A stretch of 64,000 nucleotides of DNA from Saprospiraceae bacterium (GCA_028280415.1 JANQLV010000023.1:310001-374000); one strand, 5' to 3'. Counted from the stretch's first letter, positions 1-9,844 are shown. Notes: generated by a model from the letters alone, not told the origin. Numbers and translations: made by a program.

Positions 1-1025
1 TCAGCCTGTGCAAGTGAATTGAAAAGTCTGGCAGCGATTCCAGGAACACCAAACATCCCGCCTCCTTGTAGAGTCAGGAGTGTAATTTCACTAATCGAAG
101 AGATTCCTTTTACGGGATGACCATCGATATCGGATTTATTGGAGATAAAAGTTCCGGTGAGTTCCGGTTTGAAAGTATTCTTTATATATAATGGAATTCC
201 TTTCTTCAAAGCAGGTTGCAGAGTAGGCGGATAAATAACCTTTGCTCCAAAATGAGACATTTCCATGGCCTCTCCGTAGGTCATATTTTTGATAGGAAAT
301 GCTCTACTTACTTTTCTGGGATCAGCTGTGAGAACACCATCTACATCCGTCCATATTTCAATACAATCTGCATCGAGACCAGCGGCAATAATCGAAGCAG
401 TATAATCCGAGCCACCCCGGCCCAGAGTCGTGGTTAATCCACCTTTCGAAGAAGAAATAAAACCGGTAATGATTTGTATTTCCGGGTTTTGCAAAAAATA
501 CTCTTTGACGTTTTGAAAAGTCAAATCAAAATTAACTAAAGCTGCTCCGAAACCTTTATCCGTTTTAATAATCTTACGGGCATCCAGATAATTGGCATTA
601 ATACCACGTTGTTTGAGCGCCTGTGTAATGATATAAGCAGAATTTCGTTCTCCGAAGCTCAATACATAATCCATAGTTCTTGCAGAAGCTTCTCTCACAA
701 GAAAAATTCCATGAAGCAAACTTTTTAATACATGGTGATTGCCTTCCAGACCAGTTAAAACCAAACTTAGCATTTCTTCGGACAACAGAGCTTTAGCTAC
801 GTCATAATGACGAGTACTAAATGCTTCGAAGATTTCTTTATAGGATTCATCGCCTTTGGCAGCTAAACGGGCCATTTCTATAAGCGAATCGGTAGTACCC
901 CCAAAAGCTGAAAAAACAACGGCGAATTTTTCTCCTTTTGAATAATAGCTTTTAAGTATTTCAATAATACCTTCTATTCTTTCCGGCTTAGCTACAGAGG
1001 AACCTCCGAATTTTAAAACCTTCAT
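1..1025 (-). CDS. Aspartate kinase domain, partial (3' end outside window)
   Basis: This gene encodes aspartate kinase, which phosphorylates aspartate in the first step of lysine, threonine and methionine synthesis. The frame opens with MKVLKFGGSS, the family's N-terminal nucleotide-binding motif, and stays open to the left window edge (341 codons). Further in are GRGGSDYTA and the IWTDVDGVLTADPR stretch typical of the kinase core. The last visible residues (GISSISEITLLTLQGGGMFGVPGI) enter the first ACT regulatory domain. The start at the ATG with KFGGSS close behind is the usual family start. Bacteroidota carry both a monofunctional LysC and a ThrA fusion with homoserine dehydrogenase. The cut prevents a choice, so no symbol is given. 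The aspartate kinase assignment itself is secure. Confidence 0.93.
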   Translation of the reverse strand, partial: MKVLKFGGSSVAKPERIEGIIEILKSYYSKGEKFAVVFSAFGGTTDSLIEMARLAAKGDESYKEIFEAFSTRHYDVAKALLSEEMLSLVLTGLEGNHHVLKSLLHGIFLVREASARTMDYVLSFGERNSAYIITQALKQRGINANYLDARKIIKTDKGFGAALVNFDLTFQNVKEYFLQNPEIQIITGFISSSKGGLTTTLGRGGSDYTASIIAAGLDADCIEIWTDVDGVLTADPRKVSRAFPIKNMTYGEAMEMSHFGAKVIYPPTLQPALKKGIPLYIKNTFKPELTGTFISNKSDIDGHPVKGISSISEITLLTLQGGGMFGVPGIAARLFNSLAQA

Positions 1026-1195
1026 AGTGTTCTTTATTAATTTATTTAAGTTGCGATGTATGAGATAATTAAAAAACCCTACCTTTTTACAGACAGGCAT
1101 TATTTAGAGTACGATTAATATTTTATTGGTTATAATTTGGTTAGTGAAATATCAAGATGGAATCTTAATAAGTATTATCATGGTCAAAATCCATG

Positions 1196-1651
1196 CTATT
1201 CCGTATGAAGAAGGCGAAGATAGAAATTTTCTTTCATGCTCATCTGTTCTTTTTCTTTATTACTCTTGTCTTTATACCCGAGTAAATGCAGAACACCGTG
1301 GATAATTACCCGATTTAATTCGTTTTCAAAAGAAACCTTAAATTTATCTGCATTTTCTTTAATACGATCAATGCTGATATAAATGTCTCCTTCTACAGAA
1401 GAGTCGCTATACGGAAAAGTGATAATATCCGTATAAGTATCGTGATTGAGGTATTCCAGATTGATTTGATGGAGATAAGCATCGGAACAAAAAATAAAGT
1501 TCAGATTACCAAGTTGTTGATTTTCTTGCCGGATAGTGTCTTTTATCCATTGAATGATAAGCATTTGATTCTTTAAAGTGATATCAACTTCTTCGTTAAA
1601 AAAGTTAATGGATGCTTCCGTCTCGGAAGGAAGCTGGATAAAAGCGGCCAT
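1196..1651 (-). CDS. ybeY: Endoribonuclease YbeY, rRNA maturation factor
   Basis: YbeY is a zinc-dependent endoribonuclease-like protein acting in 16S rRNA 3' maturation and ribosome quality control in the cytoplasm. At 151 residues it has normal family length. The signature is HGVLHLLGYKD near residue 117, where the first two histidines of the HGxLHLxGYDH zinc site are present. The third histidine position is Asp (YKD), as I recall for other Bacteroidota YbeY proteins, so this is probably a lineage variant rather than loss of function. The upstream DTYTDIITFPY stretch is also typical. The gene lies 12 bp downstream of the RsbW-like gene on the same strand, so the two are probably co-transcribed. 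Confidence 0.93.
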   Translation of the reverse strand: MAAFIQLPSETEASINFFNEEVDITLKNQMLIIQWIKDTIRQENQQLGNLNFIFCSDAYLHQINLEYLNHDTYTDIITFPYSDSSVEGDIYISIDRIKENADKFKVSFENELNRVIIHGVLHLLGYKDKSNKEKEQMSMKENFYLRLLHTE

Positions 1652-1663
1652 GGATTAGTTAAT

Positions 1664-2065
1664 CTATATATTGAATTGTATCTCGACAGTGCTGCCATTT
1701 TCAGAGAAAACAACATCATCAGAAAGTTGTTTCATCAGAAATACGCCTCTTCCACCTAATTTTAATAAGTTCTCCGGAGCAGTTGGATCAGGAAGTCCGT
1801 CAAAATTAAAACCTCTGCCTTCATCGGAAATTTGAAAAGCAATTTTGTCTTTTTTCTTTTTGAGTTTTACAAAGACTCTTTTAGAAGCATCATTGTCATT
1901 TCCATGAATAATAGCATTGGTAACAGCTTCAGTGAGGCTAATAAGAATATTACCATAGATATCGGGGCTGATATGGTATTTGTCGACCAAGCTCTCCACA
2001 AATGTTTCGACTCGGGCTATGTTTTTTCTATCCGAGGTTAATGTTAGCATAGTAGTACTACTCAT
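1664..2065 (-). CDS. RsbW-like anti-sigma factor / serine kinase (HATPase_c_2)
   Basis: This is a small GHKL ATPase domain of the anti-sigma regulatory family (133 residues, normal length). The N-box is EAVTNAIIHGN around residue 47, the G1 box is DEGRGF near residue 100, and the lid/G2 segment is GGRGVFLMKQL near residue 105. There are no membrane segments or dimerisation/phosphoacceptor helix, so it is not a classical histidine kinase. Proteins of this type bind a sigma factor, or phosphorylate an STAS anti-sigma antagonist, in partner-switching circuits. No STAS or sigma gene is adjacent, so the partner is unknown. It is followed at 12 bp by ybeY. Confidence 0.85.
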   Translation of the reverse strand: MSSTTMLTLTSDRKNIARVETFVESLVDKYHISPDIYGNILISLTEAVTNAIIHGNDNDASKRVFVKLKKKKDKIAFQISDEGRGFNFDGLPDPTAPENLLKLGGRGVFLMKQLSDDVVFSENGSTVEIQFNI

Positions 2066-2237
2066 TTCTTACGAAATTTGACTCTTTGATAAATTTCGTG
2101 TTTTAGACGTATTAAAGCACAAAAAGGGTCAAAGAAGACGAAATTTTTAAAAGTTCAAAAGCAGTTAGCTGCAAAATTCCAGTTCTATACTGAACTTTCA
2201 TTTTATACGCTGGCAGAATTTTTTTGTTTAGAAAAAG

Positions 2238-5200
2238 CTATTGTTTCTTAAGTGATTTAAAATATTCTTCTACAAGATACTTATAATATGGCTTTAATGC
2301 TGGAGAAACTTGCTTATACATCTCAATTTCTGCTTCGCGTTTTTTAATGTACTCTTCCAAAGAAGGCGGCATTTTTCGTTCTTTTTGGCTGGCGACCTCT
2401 GCTTTTCGTTTTTCTTCAAACTCTTTTTGCCGTTCTGCTTTTTCTGCTTCGAGTAGTCTGGTCTGGATTTCCTGTTGCCGTTTAAGCATTTCATTAGTCA
2501 ATTGTTTGTTGACTAAATCTGTTTCAATTTTATTCATGGCATCAATGATATCCTGTAATTCCTGAGCATTTTTTCCTTCACCCCGCTGTTGTTTTTCTTT
2601 TTGTAATTCGCGCAGAGCTTTCCGTAGTGCAGCTTGCTTTTTAGCTGCTTTAGCAAATTCTTTGCTGGTTCCGCCTTTGCCCTGTTCCATTGATTTTTTC
2701 ATCTGTTTCATTTGCTCATTCAGCCCCTGTTGCCCCTGGGTAATTTTGTCCATAGGTTTTCGACCCTGACTGCCCTGCCCTCCGGGTTTATTGCACATTT
2801 GGCTACCAGACATCATGCTGGACATTTGCTGTTGCATTTGTTCCATTACTTCATTGAGCATTAAAGCCAGATCGTTCACATTTTTCATCGTCTGTTGCTG
2901 ATTAACACTGGCTTCATTTTTATTTCTTGGATTATGCTCTTCGAGATTTTCGAGTCCATCTTTCATATTGACTTTAATCTCTGTTACTTTTTCCGTAATG
3001 AAAGACTCAATTTGGACTACGCGTTTACTGAGTGCCTGCAAACTATCCTCAATTAATTTGAAATCATCCTTGAGTTTATACTGATCTTTAACCAGGTCAA
3101 CATATCTCGGGGTATTCACATTTGCACTGGCGATGTCGTCCATCAAGGATTCCTGATCAAAAGAAAGCCCAATTAGATTTTCCATTAACTGGCGAAGCGA
3201 TTCCATGTCTTCCTGCATTTGCTCCATTTGTTGAGATTGCATTTGCATTTGCATGGAATTGGCCATTTGCTTCATTTTTTGAGCAGCTTTTTTCTGGGAC
3301 TCGGAAGCTTTTTGGTTTTGATTTTGTTGCATTTGCTGCTGACTATCCTGCATGTCCTGCTGGATATCTTCCATTTGCTCCTGTGTATCTTCTCCCATAT
3401 CTTTGGGATGCTCTAGCTCTTCGTTCTTTTCTTCCAGTTCCTCCTGTTTTTTCTGTAAATCTTCAAATTCTTTATTTAATTCTTCTTGCTGTTTTTCAAG
3501 TTCTTCCTGTTTCTGTTTTTCTGCTTCACTTTGTTCCTCTTCGCTTTTATCTTCCTGTTTTGCAGTTTCTTCCGCTAATTCTTCCTGTTTTTCCGCCAGC
3601 TCTTCTAACTTCTCCATTTGATCTTGCATATCCTTTTCAACCTCTAATTGTTTCAACAGTTCCAACATACGATCCAGCTCTAACTCTAATTCCTCATCGT
3701 TCATTTGCATGTCCTCCATCATTTCCAGAGCATTATCTTTGTTAAGTTCCTGCATGAGTTCCTCAATCTGTTGCATTAATTCCTTCATCTCATCACTCAT
3801 CAGTTCCTCCATCAACTCCTGGACTTTTTCCTGTTTTTCCATCAATTGTTCGTCTGGTTGACTGAACTCTGATTGATTTTTAAGGTTCTCCTCAAAATTC
3901 TTTTTGGCTTCCTCAATTTTCTTTTCCAGTTCTTTTTGACGCTCCATGAGTTTTTCCAACTCTTTTCTGGACTGCCAGTCCATCTCTTTTTCCTGTAGCA
4001 ATTTTTCACGGAGTTTTTTGAAATCTTCTTGTATTTTTTTGGATTCCTCCAGCGATTCTGTCAAATCCTTTTTTATTTCATCATTATTTTTCTCTTCCAT
4101 TGCTTCGTACTCTTCCAGTGTTGGTTTTTTGTACAACATGATATTGGTACGAGCATATTTATTACCATTAACAGCATCATTATCATATACTTCGAAATAA
4201 TAGGAAATTTCATCTCCGGGATTTAATTCCAGGTTTTGCAAATCCCAGGTATAATCGTACTGAATTTGTTTTCCATTAGGTTTTTGCAATTTTACTGTAT
4301 TCAGTTTGCCTTGCGTTCCGTTTTGATTTTGAATACGATAATTAAAAGAAAGGCTTAACAAACCATAATCATCGGAAGCATCACCGACAAAAAACAGTAG
4401 TTTGGAATCTGTACTGTCAACAAATTTTTCAACAGAGATGCTGGGACTTAGATCGGGAATTACCGAAATGGAATACGTTACGGAATCGGCATTAGGAAGA
4501 TTTTCGTTGGAAATTAAAATTTTATAACCTTCATCCCGAAGGGCTTTTTTCTTATAGGAAAACAATTCATCATCAAATCTTTCTGCATCAATAATTTCCT
4601 CCGTTCCGGAAAATCTAATAGCAATATTATCGGTGTTTTCAGAATTAAAAACCCAGTTAAGGTTTGTTCCAACAGGTACTACCAAATCACCAATATTAGA
4701 AACTTCTTCATCTTTTCTTTGTGTATAGGCTGGATAATCCAGCTTTACATCAAAACCGAGAATGTTTGGTTTCTTTAAAACATTTAATTTATAATCCTCA
4801 GACTTTACACCACTGGAGAATAATTGAAAATCTGTTTCTTTTTGAACATTACTAAAGGTATAGGAAAAAAGGTTAGGAGCTTCTTTGCTTAAACGGTAGT
4901 GATAATTATCGATATCGATAAAAACCTCTTCGGGCAGGAGCTCGCCTTCTATTTTTACTTTTAAATCAAAATCGGAATACTGGACAACCGAAAGCTCCTG
5001 ATCTTCGATATTAAAGCTAAAAGGTGCTTCTCTTTCAAATTCTTTATTATTATTGATTAGTCGATTCGTACTATCAGTAATCATACTTGGTGCAGCAAAT
5101 AGCAAAACCAGTAAAAGTAATAAAGGAGGAATTGCAAATCGCAAATACTTTCTGTTATTATTCAGGTTGATCGCTTTCCGAAAAGGAACGGGTTTGATCT

Positions 5201-5618
5201 CTTCGGTTTTTTGATTAATACCAGCGATTAATAAAGCAGCATTCTCGGAGTGATCTGCCTGCTTTTTAAGCTGCAGGATATTGAGCAGCTTATCTTTTAC
5301 ATCCGAAAAATGTTCACCAATTATTTCGGCTGCCTTCTCGTGAGAAATGATTTTTCCAAGTTTGAAATATCTGCTTAGTGGAGCAATAACCCAATAAGCG
5401 AGCGCGCCGAGACTAATCCCTATGAAAGAATAGAACAGTATTTTCCTACCTCCCTTGCCAAAGTAGAAATTATATTCTAAAAAGTTCATTAATATGAAAA
5501 GGACGAGAATAAGTGCAATGCTATACAGGGAGCCACGAATGAGCTGATTGATATAGTATTTCCTAGTGAATTGATCCAGCTTTTCTATCAGCAATTGGTA
5601 ATTATCTTTCATTGCCAT
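2238..5618 (-). CDS. DUF4175-family coiled-coil membrane protein
   Basis: This 1126-residue protein matches the size and layout of the Bacteroidota DUF4175 family, whose function is unknown. Two hydrophobic segments near residues 30-50 and 65-85 and a third around 160-178 (PPLLLLLVLLFAAPS) anchor it in the inner membrane. A beta-rich section spans about residues 200-500 and is followed by a very long Glu/Gln/Lys/Met-rich coiled coil (about 510-900). The C-terminal part is also charged and helical and contains a methionine/glutamine-rich patch (QQQMSSMMSGSQMCNK). The composition makes the antisense strand look open, but those frames are shadows. It probably acts as an envelope scaffold, which is inference only. 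Confidence 0.8.
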   Translation of the reverse strand: MAMKDNYQLLIEKLDQFTRKYYINQLIRGSLYSIALILVLFILMNFLEYNFYFGKGGRKILFYSFIGISLGALAYWVIAPLSRYFKLGKIISHEKAAEIIGEHFSDVKDKLLNILQLKKQADHSENAALLIAGINQKTEEIKPVPFRKAINLNNNRKYLRFAIPPLLLLLVLLFAAPSMITDSTNRLINNNKEFEREAPFSFNIEDQELSVVQYSDFDLKVKIEGELLPEEVFIDIDNYHYRLSKEAPNLFSYTFSNVQKETDFQLFSSGVKSEDYKLNVLKKPNILGFDVKLDYPAYTQRKDEEVSNIGDLVVPVGTNLNWVFNSENTDNIAIRFSGTEEIIDAERFDDELFSYKKKALRDEGYKILISNENLPNADSVTYSISVIPDLSPSISVEKFVDSTDSKLLFFVGDASDDYGLLSLSFNYRIQNQNGTQGKLNTVKLQKPNGKQIQYDYTWDLQNLELNPGDEISYYFEVYDNDAVNGNKYARTNIMLYKKPTLEEYEAMEEKNNDEIKKDLTESLEESKKIQEDFKKLREKLLQEKEMDWQSRKELEKLMERQKELEKKIEEAKKNFEENLKNQSEFSQPDEQLMEKQEKVQELMEELMSDEMKELMQQIEELMQELNKDNALEMMEDMQMNDEELELELDRMLELLKQLEVEKDMQDQMEKLEELAEKQEELAEETAKQEDKSEEEQSEAEKQKQEELEKQQEELNKEFEDLQKKQEELEEKNEELEHPKDMGEDTQEQMEDIQQDMQDSQQQMQQNQNQKASESQKKAAQKMKQMANSMQMQMQSQQMEQMQEDMESLRQLMENLIGLSFDQESLMDDIASANVNTPRYVDLVKDQYKLKDDFKLIEDSLQALSKRVVQIESFITEKVTEIKVNMKDGLENLEEHNPRNKNEASVNQQQTMKNVNDLALMLNEVMEQMQQQMSSMMSGSQMCNKPGGQGSQGRKPMDKITQGQQGLNEQMKQMKKSMEQGKGGTSKEFAKAAKKQAALRKALRELQKEKQQRGEGKNAQELQDIIDAMNKIETDLVNKQLTNEMLKRQQEIQTRLLEAEKAERQKEFEEKRKAEVASQKERKMPPSLEEYIKKREAEIEMYKQVSPALKPYYKYLVEEYFKSLKKQ

Positions 5619-5866
5619 AATTTGCTTCTTTATCGTTAATCTTTACTAATCCGTTCTTTTAAAACCTGTCCTGTCCAGAAAAGATTTTGAAAAAACATAT
5701 TTTACTAAACTTTACGCATTTTGAAAATGTGAGTTGCGAATAAGAGTTGGATTAATAACTTTGTCTATTCCAAGAGTACCTTGTAAATTAGGCATAAGTA
5801 AGGTGAAAATCAAGAGCTTTTCGGGCTTTCACCGGCTTCTGAAGGAGGCAATAACAACTATTTAAC

Positions 5867-5903
5867 AAAAAAGTCTGCCTAGCAACAGCCGACAGACTTT
5901 TTT
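5867..5903 (-). terminator. Bidirectional intrinsic terminator
   Basis: AAAAAAGTCTG (5867-5877) pairs perfectly with CAGACTTTTTT (5893-5903) around a 15-base loop. It lies 18 bases beyond the stop of the M1 aminopeptidase gene. On the minus strand the stem ends in a T run, as expected for an intrinsic terminator of that gene. The rest of the 5619-5920 gap shows no gene. Confidence 0.85.
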
Positions 5904-5920
5904 ACTACATAGATAATTTG

Positions 5921-8566
5921 TTAGAAACTGTTATAAATCCTTTTTAATTGTTGATTGGTTTCTTTAGCTTTTACTTCACTAATCATACGGGTAATTGCTT
6001 CTGCATTATCTTTTAATTCTTTTTTGACAGCTTCATCGGAACTGTTATCTGCCCGATCAAGATAGGTCCCACGCATATCATTCATCGTTTTGACAGCACC
6101 AAATCTTCGCCAGGGAGACTCGCCCATATTGACCCCGACCTCTCTAAGGGCAAGCATATTCTCTTTGACTTTTGCTTGGTCAGCATTGGTTAGCAGTTTG
6201 AAATAATTTTCGAAATAATTGACGGCGGCATAACCATCAACGCGGGACATATGCTCTCTGAAAAAAGCTAATTTAGACGTATTTCCATTGGAAGCATAAA
6301 TATCTCCTACTGCATTGATAATTGAAGGACTTTTGGAATTTTCCAGCTTACTTGCATACTGTGCTGCTTCTTTGCTATCGAAAGCGTTTAACGCATTCAA
6401 AGCTGCAGAAATAACGCGATAGGCCTGATCATTATCGATCGCGTATTTGGCAGTTGGAATAAATTTTTGGTCTTTGCTTTCTGCAAGTTTGTAATAAGCA
6501 GCAGCTCTTACCACGGAATGTTCGTCCGTCTTTGCTAATTTGGCAATTTTCGAAAATAAATCGGGGGTCTTATTCTCATCCAGCAGGGAAAGGCCCTTGG
6601 ATCTTAAACCCCAGTAAGAATCATTCAATGCGGCAGCAAAAACCGTCTGAGCTGCTGGATTATCACTTCCTCCCAATGCATTCAGCGCTTCGTAGCGACT
6701 AAGATAATTTTTACCATTATGATATTGAAAAATAAAATTCTCATCGGTTTGGTTATCCCTTTTCTCACAAAGTAAAACCCTGTCTGCGTCTACACTAACT
6801 AATGCCGGCTTTTCAGAAATATCGAAAGAGAAAACCTGTTTTCGCTGATTCATTAATACTTCGTGTCGGGTAACGTTCCCTTTTTCATTATAAATATCGA
6901 TGGCAAATGGTAAAACAAAAATAGGAGGGTTTGCATTTGGATCTTGTTCCTGCTGAATAGTGACCTTCACTTTTCCGGCAGTAAGATCGTAATCATAATT
7001 TATATTTAAGATCGGATGCCCCGCGCTGAAATACCACTGGTTAAAAAACCAGTTCAAATCTTCCCCGGTTACATCTTCAAAAGCCAGACGAAGGTCATGT
7101 GCTTCGACAGCCGTATAAGCATGGGTATTGAGGTATTTTTTTAATGCAGCAAAGAAAGCATCATCTCCTACATAATTGCGTAGCATATGCAAAACCAAAC
7201 CACCTTTATTATAACTGTGTGCATCAAACATATCTTCTTTGTCTCCATGTTCGAAATGAATAAGCGGATGAATACCCCCTTGATTGGCAGAGTTGATATA
7301 GCCTTGCAATTCGCTGCGGCGATGACTATCGGCCCGGTCTTTTCCGTATTTATGTTCAAACCAAAGGTATTCGGCATAATTGGCAAAGCCTTCATTCATT
7401 GTAAGATTAGCCCAACTTTCGCAGGTAACCAGGTCGCCAAACCAGTGATGGAATAACTCATGAGCTACAATACCGTCATTATTATTATCAATTAACTCTC
7501 TTTTCGTTTGTTGAACAAACTCTCCGAAGATTACACCGGTAGTATTTTCCATTGCTCCGGAAACATAATCGCGAACAACCACCTGAGAGTATTTTTGCCA
7601 AGGATATTTTACACCGAGTTTATCAGAAAAAAAGGTCAGCATTTCCTTGGTATGAGCGAAAATTGCCTTGGCATCCTGTTCGTATTCCGGTTCAACATAA
7701 TAATCCACCAACATTCCGTTCCAGTCATCTTTTACTACTGCAAACTCCCCGACTGCAATCATAAACAAATAGGGCGCATGTGGCTGATCCATTTTCCAAT
7801 AATCGGTACGTGTACCATCCTCGTTTTTTGTTGAAGAAATCAGAAGTCCGTTGGAAAGCGTTTTAAAACGATCCTGAACGGTAAGGTAGGTCTCTTGTGT
7901 ACACCTTTCATTGGGTTTATCAATAGTTGGAAACCAATGAGAATTCCATTCTGTCTCTCCCTGGGTCCAGATTTGCATCGGCTTATTGGGATCGCTATTA
8001 TCATGATTTATAAAAAACAAACCCTGATCAGATGTAATGGCTGCACTTCCGCCTTTTCCTCCTGTATCTGCAGGTTTGGCCGTGTAATCTATATTAATTG
8101 TATATTCCTGGCCGGCAGTATAGGCTTTTCCTAAATCAATAGTCAATACTTGCCCATCGTACTCGTATTTTAAATCCTTATTTGAGCCTTCCATTTTCAA
8201 ACTGTGAATATCAAAACCTTTTGCATCCAGCTCCAATATGCGAGTAGCATAAAAATAGGGCTTCAATTTGAGTTGAGCTTTTCCAATTACCTGCTGTTTG
8301 GCCCAGTCAAAACGAAGATCCAGTTTGGTATGTATCAGATCATTTCTCAGGGTATAAGTAGGGTTATAAGGGGGAAGAGTATAGGTCTCTTCAACGGGAT
8401 CGGGAGCCTCTACGGCCTCTACTTTGGGCGCTGAAACTTCCAGGGTATCCAAATCGCGTTGTTCAAAAGCAACTACCGGGATATTCTGAGCGGCCTGCTT
8501 ACTTTTATTACAGGCGAAAAAAGTGGAGATGATCAACAAGCCTGTGAGCCAAAAATTAATTTTCAT
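5921..8566 (-). CDS. M1-family zinc aminopeptidase, lipoprotein
   Basis: This predicted gluzincin aminopeptidase (881 residues) removes N-terminal residues from peptides outside the cytoplasm. It starts with a lipoprotein signal (MKINFWLTGLLIISTFFAC), with the lipidated Cys at about residue 19. The M1 exopeptidase motif SGAMENT lies near residue 338. The zinc site HELFHHWFGD is near residue 370 and the third ligand Glu lies in MNEGFANY about 20 residues later. The N-terminal beta domain and a C-terminal HEAT-like helical region (about 620-870) complete the usual domain order. The gene stands alone, with a terminator immediately downstream and a 416 bp gap upstream. It is probably involved in peptide scavenging. 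Confidence 0.93.
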   Translation of the reverse strand: MKINFWLTGLLIISTFFACNKSKQAAQNIPVVAFEQRDLDTLEVSAPKVEAVEAPDPVEETYTLPPYNPTYTLRNDLIHTKLDLRFDWAKQQVIGKAQLKLKPYFYATRILELDAKGFDIHSLKMEGSNKDLKYEYDGQVLTIDLGKAYTAGQEYTINIDYTAKPADTGGKGGSAAITSDQGLFFINHDNSDPNKPMQIWTQGETEWNSHWFPTIDKPNERCTQETYLTVQDRFKTLSNGLLISSTKNEDGTRTDYWKMDQPHAPYLFMIAVGEFAVVKDDWNGMLVDYYVEPEYEQDAKAIFAHTKEMLTFFSDKLGVKYPWQKYSQVVVRDYVSGAMENTTGVIFGEFVQQTKRELIDNNNDGIVAHELFHHWFGDLVTCESWANLTMNEGFANYAEYLWFEHKYGKDRADSHRRSELQGYINSANQGGIHPLIHFEHGDKEDMFDAHSYNKGGLVLHMLRNYVGDDAFFAALKKYLNTHAYTAVEAHDLRLAFEDVTGEDLNWFFNQWYFSAGHPILNINYDYDLTAGKVKVTIQQEQDPNANPPIFVLPFAIDIYNEKGNVTRHEVLMNQRKQVFSFDISEKPALVSVDADRVLLCEKRDNQTDENFIFQYHNGKNYLSRYEALNALGGSDNPAAQTVFAAALNDSYWGLRSKGLSLLDENKTPDLFSKIAKLAKTDEHSVVRAAAYYKLAESKDQKFIPTAKYAIDNDQAYRVISAALNALNAFDSKEAAQYASKLENSKSPSIINAVGDIYASNGNTSKLAFFREHMSRVDGYAAVNYFENYFKLLTNADQAKVKENMLALREVGVNMGESPWRRFGAVKTMNDMRGTYLDRADNSSDEAVKKELKDNAEAITRMISEVKAKETNQQLKRIYNSF

Positions 8567-8948
8567 ACGAGTTGAAGTTTATAAAAAATTTAAAGTCTAA
8601 TTGTGCTAACATGAAAACATGGGGACAGATTCAAGGTTCGAAAATCGAGATTCCAACAAACGACCTAGTGATCATCGTCCCTATGTTATTTTGTCAGTAC
8701 ATTTAATTATTGAATACCAACGTTTGAATTTTCCTTTTATTAGATAAAGCCATTGGATTATATAAGCTATAGCCTTAAACCGGCCAAGCGTATTGATTTT
8801 GATTTGCAAAATAAGGATTAACAGGTGCTTATACTCCGAAAACCTCAGAATGTTATCGATTACTCGACGAAACAAAATAATTGATGCATTATAAAATAAA
8901 AAGGTAGTTAAGAAAATGGAAATAATATATTTTAATAAACAAATTGTT
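8567..8948. other. Divergent intergenic region
   Basis: This divergent gap lies between the aminopeptidase gene and the pentapeptide gene. Apart from the -7 element annotated just to its right, no gene, RNA or clear repeat was seen. Short open frames here lack family features. Confidence 0.5.
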
Positions 8949-8956
8949 TATATTTG
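8949..8956 (+). promoter_or_regulatory. Bacteroidota-type -7 element (TATATTTG)
   Basis: TATATTTG matches the Bacteroidota -7 consensus TAnnTTTG exactly and lies about 27 bases before the ATG of the pentapeptide-repeat gene. I found no convincing TTTG/TTG -33 box at the usual spacing, so this is a partial promoter match. It argues against the in-frame TTG at 8944 as the translation start. Confidence 0.45.
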
Positions 8957-8982
8957 TGTATAATCACAACTATTTGCGAATA

Positions 8983-9594
8983 ATGAAACCAATAATGCGA
9001 TCATTATCATTAGAAGACGTTTTTCCATTGAGTAATCAGTGCGGAGGGGATCAAAAAGGTATTAATAGTCAAAAAATGAAATGGATGGCTTCCCAAGGAT
9101 TTCGGCCAGATCAGGCGAAGATATTGCAAATGTTAGAATTGCACTATGAGTTTTTAGCCTCGGGTGGTGCGGGTGGAAAGTGGAAAGCCCTGCAAGTGGG
9201 AGATATTGTGATTGGCTTTTATGACAAGGAGGTAGAAGGAAAGGGAGAGCAGGCGATATTTGAACGGATGAATTTGGAGCATTTGAATTTTGCAGGCTTA
9301 GAGTTTCCCTTTGCCAATTTTTGTGGAGTACACGGGGATGCATCCATTTTTAAAAACGCAAATCTTGGTCATAGTACCTTTACCGATTCATCTTTGGTAG
9401 AGGTCCGGTTTGAGGGAGCTTATTTAAGGCAAGTAGATTTTTCGAGATCGGATTTAAGAGCAGCCTGTTTTCGCGGAGCGAACTTATCTGGCGCGGATTT
9501 TGAAAACTGTAATCTCGAAGGCGCAGATTTTACAGATGCCAAAATCAGTACCGCAAGATTTCCGGGAGCAAAGCTTCAAAATGTTCTTTACTAG
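8983..9594 (+). CDS. Pentapeptide-repeat protein
   Basis: This protein of about 203 residues has an unassigned N-terminal part (about 1-95) followed by pentapeptide repeats to the end. Examples are LRQVDFSRSDLRAACFRGA and ANLSGADFENCNLEGADF, with the A(D/N)LXX pattern that forms a right-handed quadrilateral beta-helix. No signal peptide or membrane segment is seen. The ATG at 8983 is preferred over the in-frame TTG at 8944, because the latter overlaps the probable promoter; the ATG at 8995 is also possible. Some pentapeptide proteins mimic DNA and protect gyrase, but most have no assigned role and nothing nearby suggests one. The gene is monocistronic. Confidence 0.8.
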   Translation: MKPIMRSLSLEDVFPLSNQCGGDQKGINSQKMKWMASQGFRPDQAKILQMLELHYEFLASGGAGGKWKALQVGDIVIGFYDKEVEGKGEQAIFERMNLEHLNFAGLEFPFANFCGVHGDASIFKNANLGHSTFTDSSLVEVRFEGAYLRQVDFSRSDLRAACFRGANLSGADFENCNLEGADFTDAKISTARFPGAKLQNVLY

Positions 9595-9735
9595 GACTCA
9601 TAATAAAGATAACCACCTGAAATCCAAATGAAAGATATTTTAAAAAAGGGATACCTGTAAAGTGTTCATTTTGAGTGAAAAAGAAAAAAAGTAGTATCCA
9701 AAGAAAAAAATCAAGCGCGGTATTGAAAAAAGTCT

Positions 9736-9743
9736 TATTTTTG
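9736..9743 (+). promoter_or_regulatory. -7 element before tRNA-Cys (TATTTTTG)
   Basis: TATTTTTG fits the Bacteroidota TAnnTTTG -7 consensus and ends 15 bases before the tRNA, which is a natural spacing for a stable-RNA promoter. The extended form TTATTTTTG recurs upstream of gspG and of RHS1. A -33 box is not obvious. Confidence 0.6.
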
Positions 9744-9758
9744 CCCACGCAATATTAA

Positions 9759-9832
9759 GGTCGCGTGGCCGAGCGGTTAGGCAGAGGTCTGCAAAACCTT
9801 GTACAGCGGTTCGAATCCGCTCGCGACCTCCA
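9759..9832 (+). tRNA. tRNA-Cys (anticodon GCA)
   Basis: A complete cloverleaf can be drawn. The acceptor stem is GGTCGCG/CGCGACC with discriminator T and encoded CCA. The D arm is GCC...GGC. The anticodon arm GAGGT-CTGCAAA-ACCTT has GCA at positions 34-36. The variable region is short, and the T arm is AGCGG-TTCGAAT-CCGCT. It is 74 nt including CCA and stands alone, with a -7 element upstream and a hairpin downstream. Confidence 0.97.
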
Positions 9833-9844
9833 CTAAGGATTCAG

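Noticed and set aside
3122-3745. 207-residue open frame antisense to the DUF4175 gene, with several others nearby
   Set aside because: The Glu/Gln/Lys-rich coiled-coil coding gives few stops on the other strand; the products are Ser/Phe/Leu/Cys-rich with no family features.
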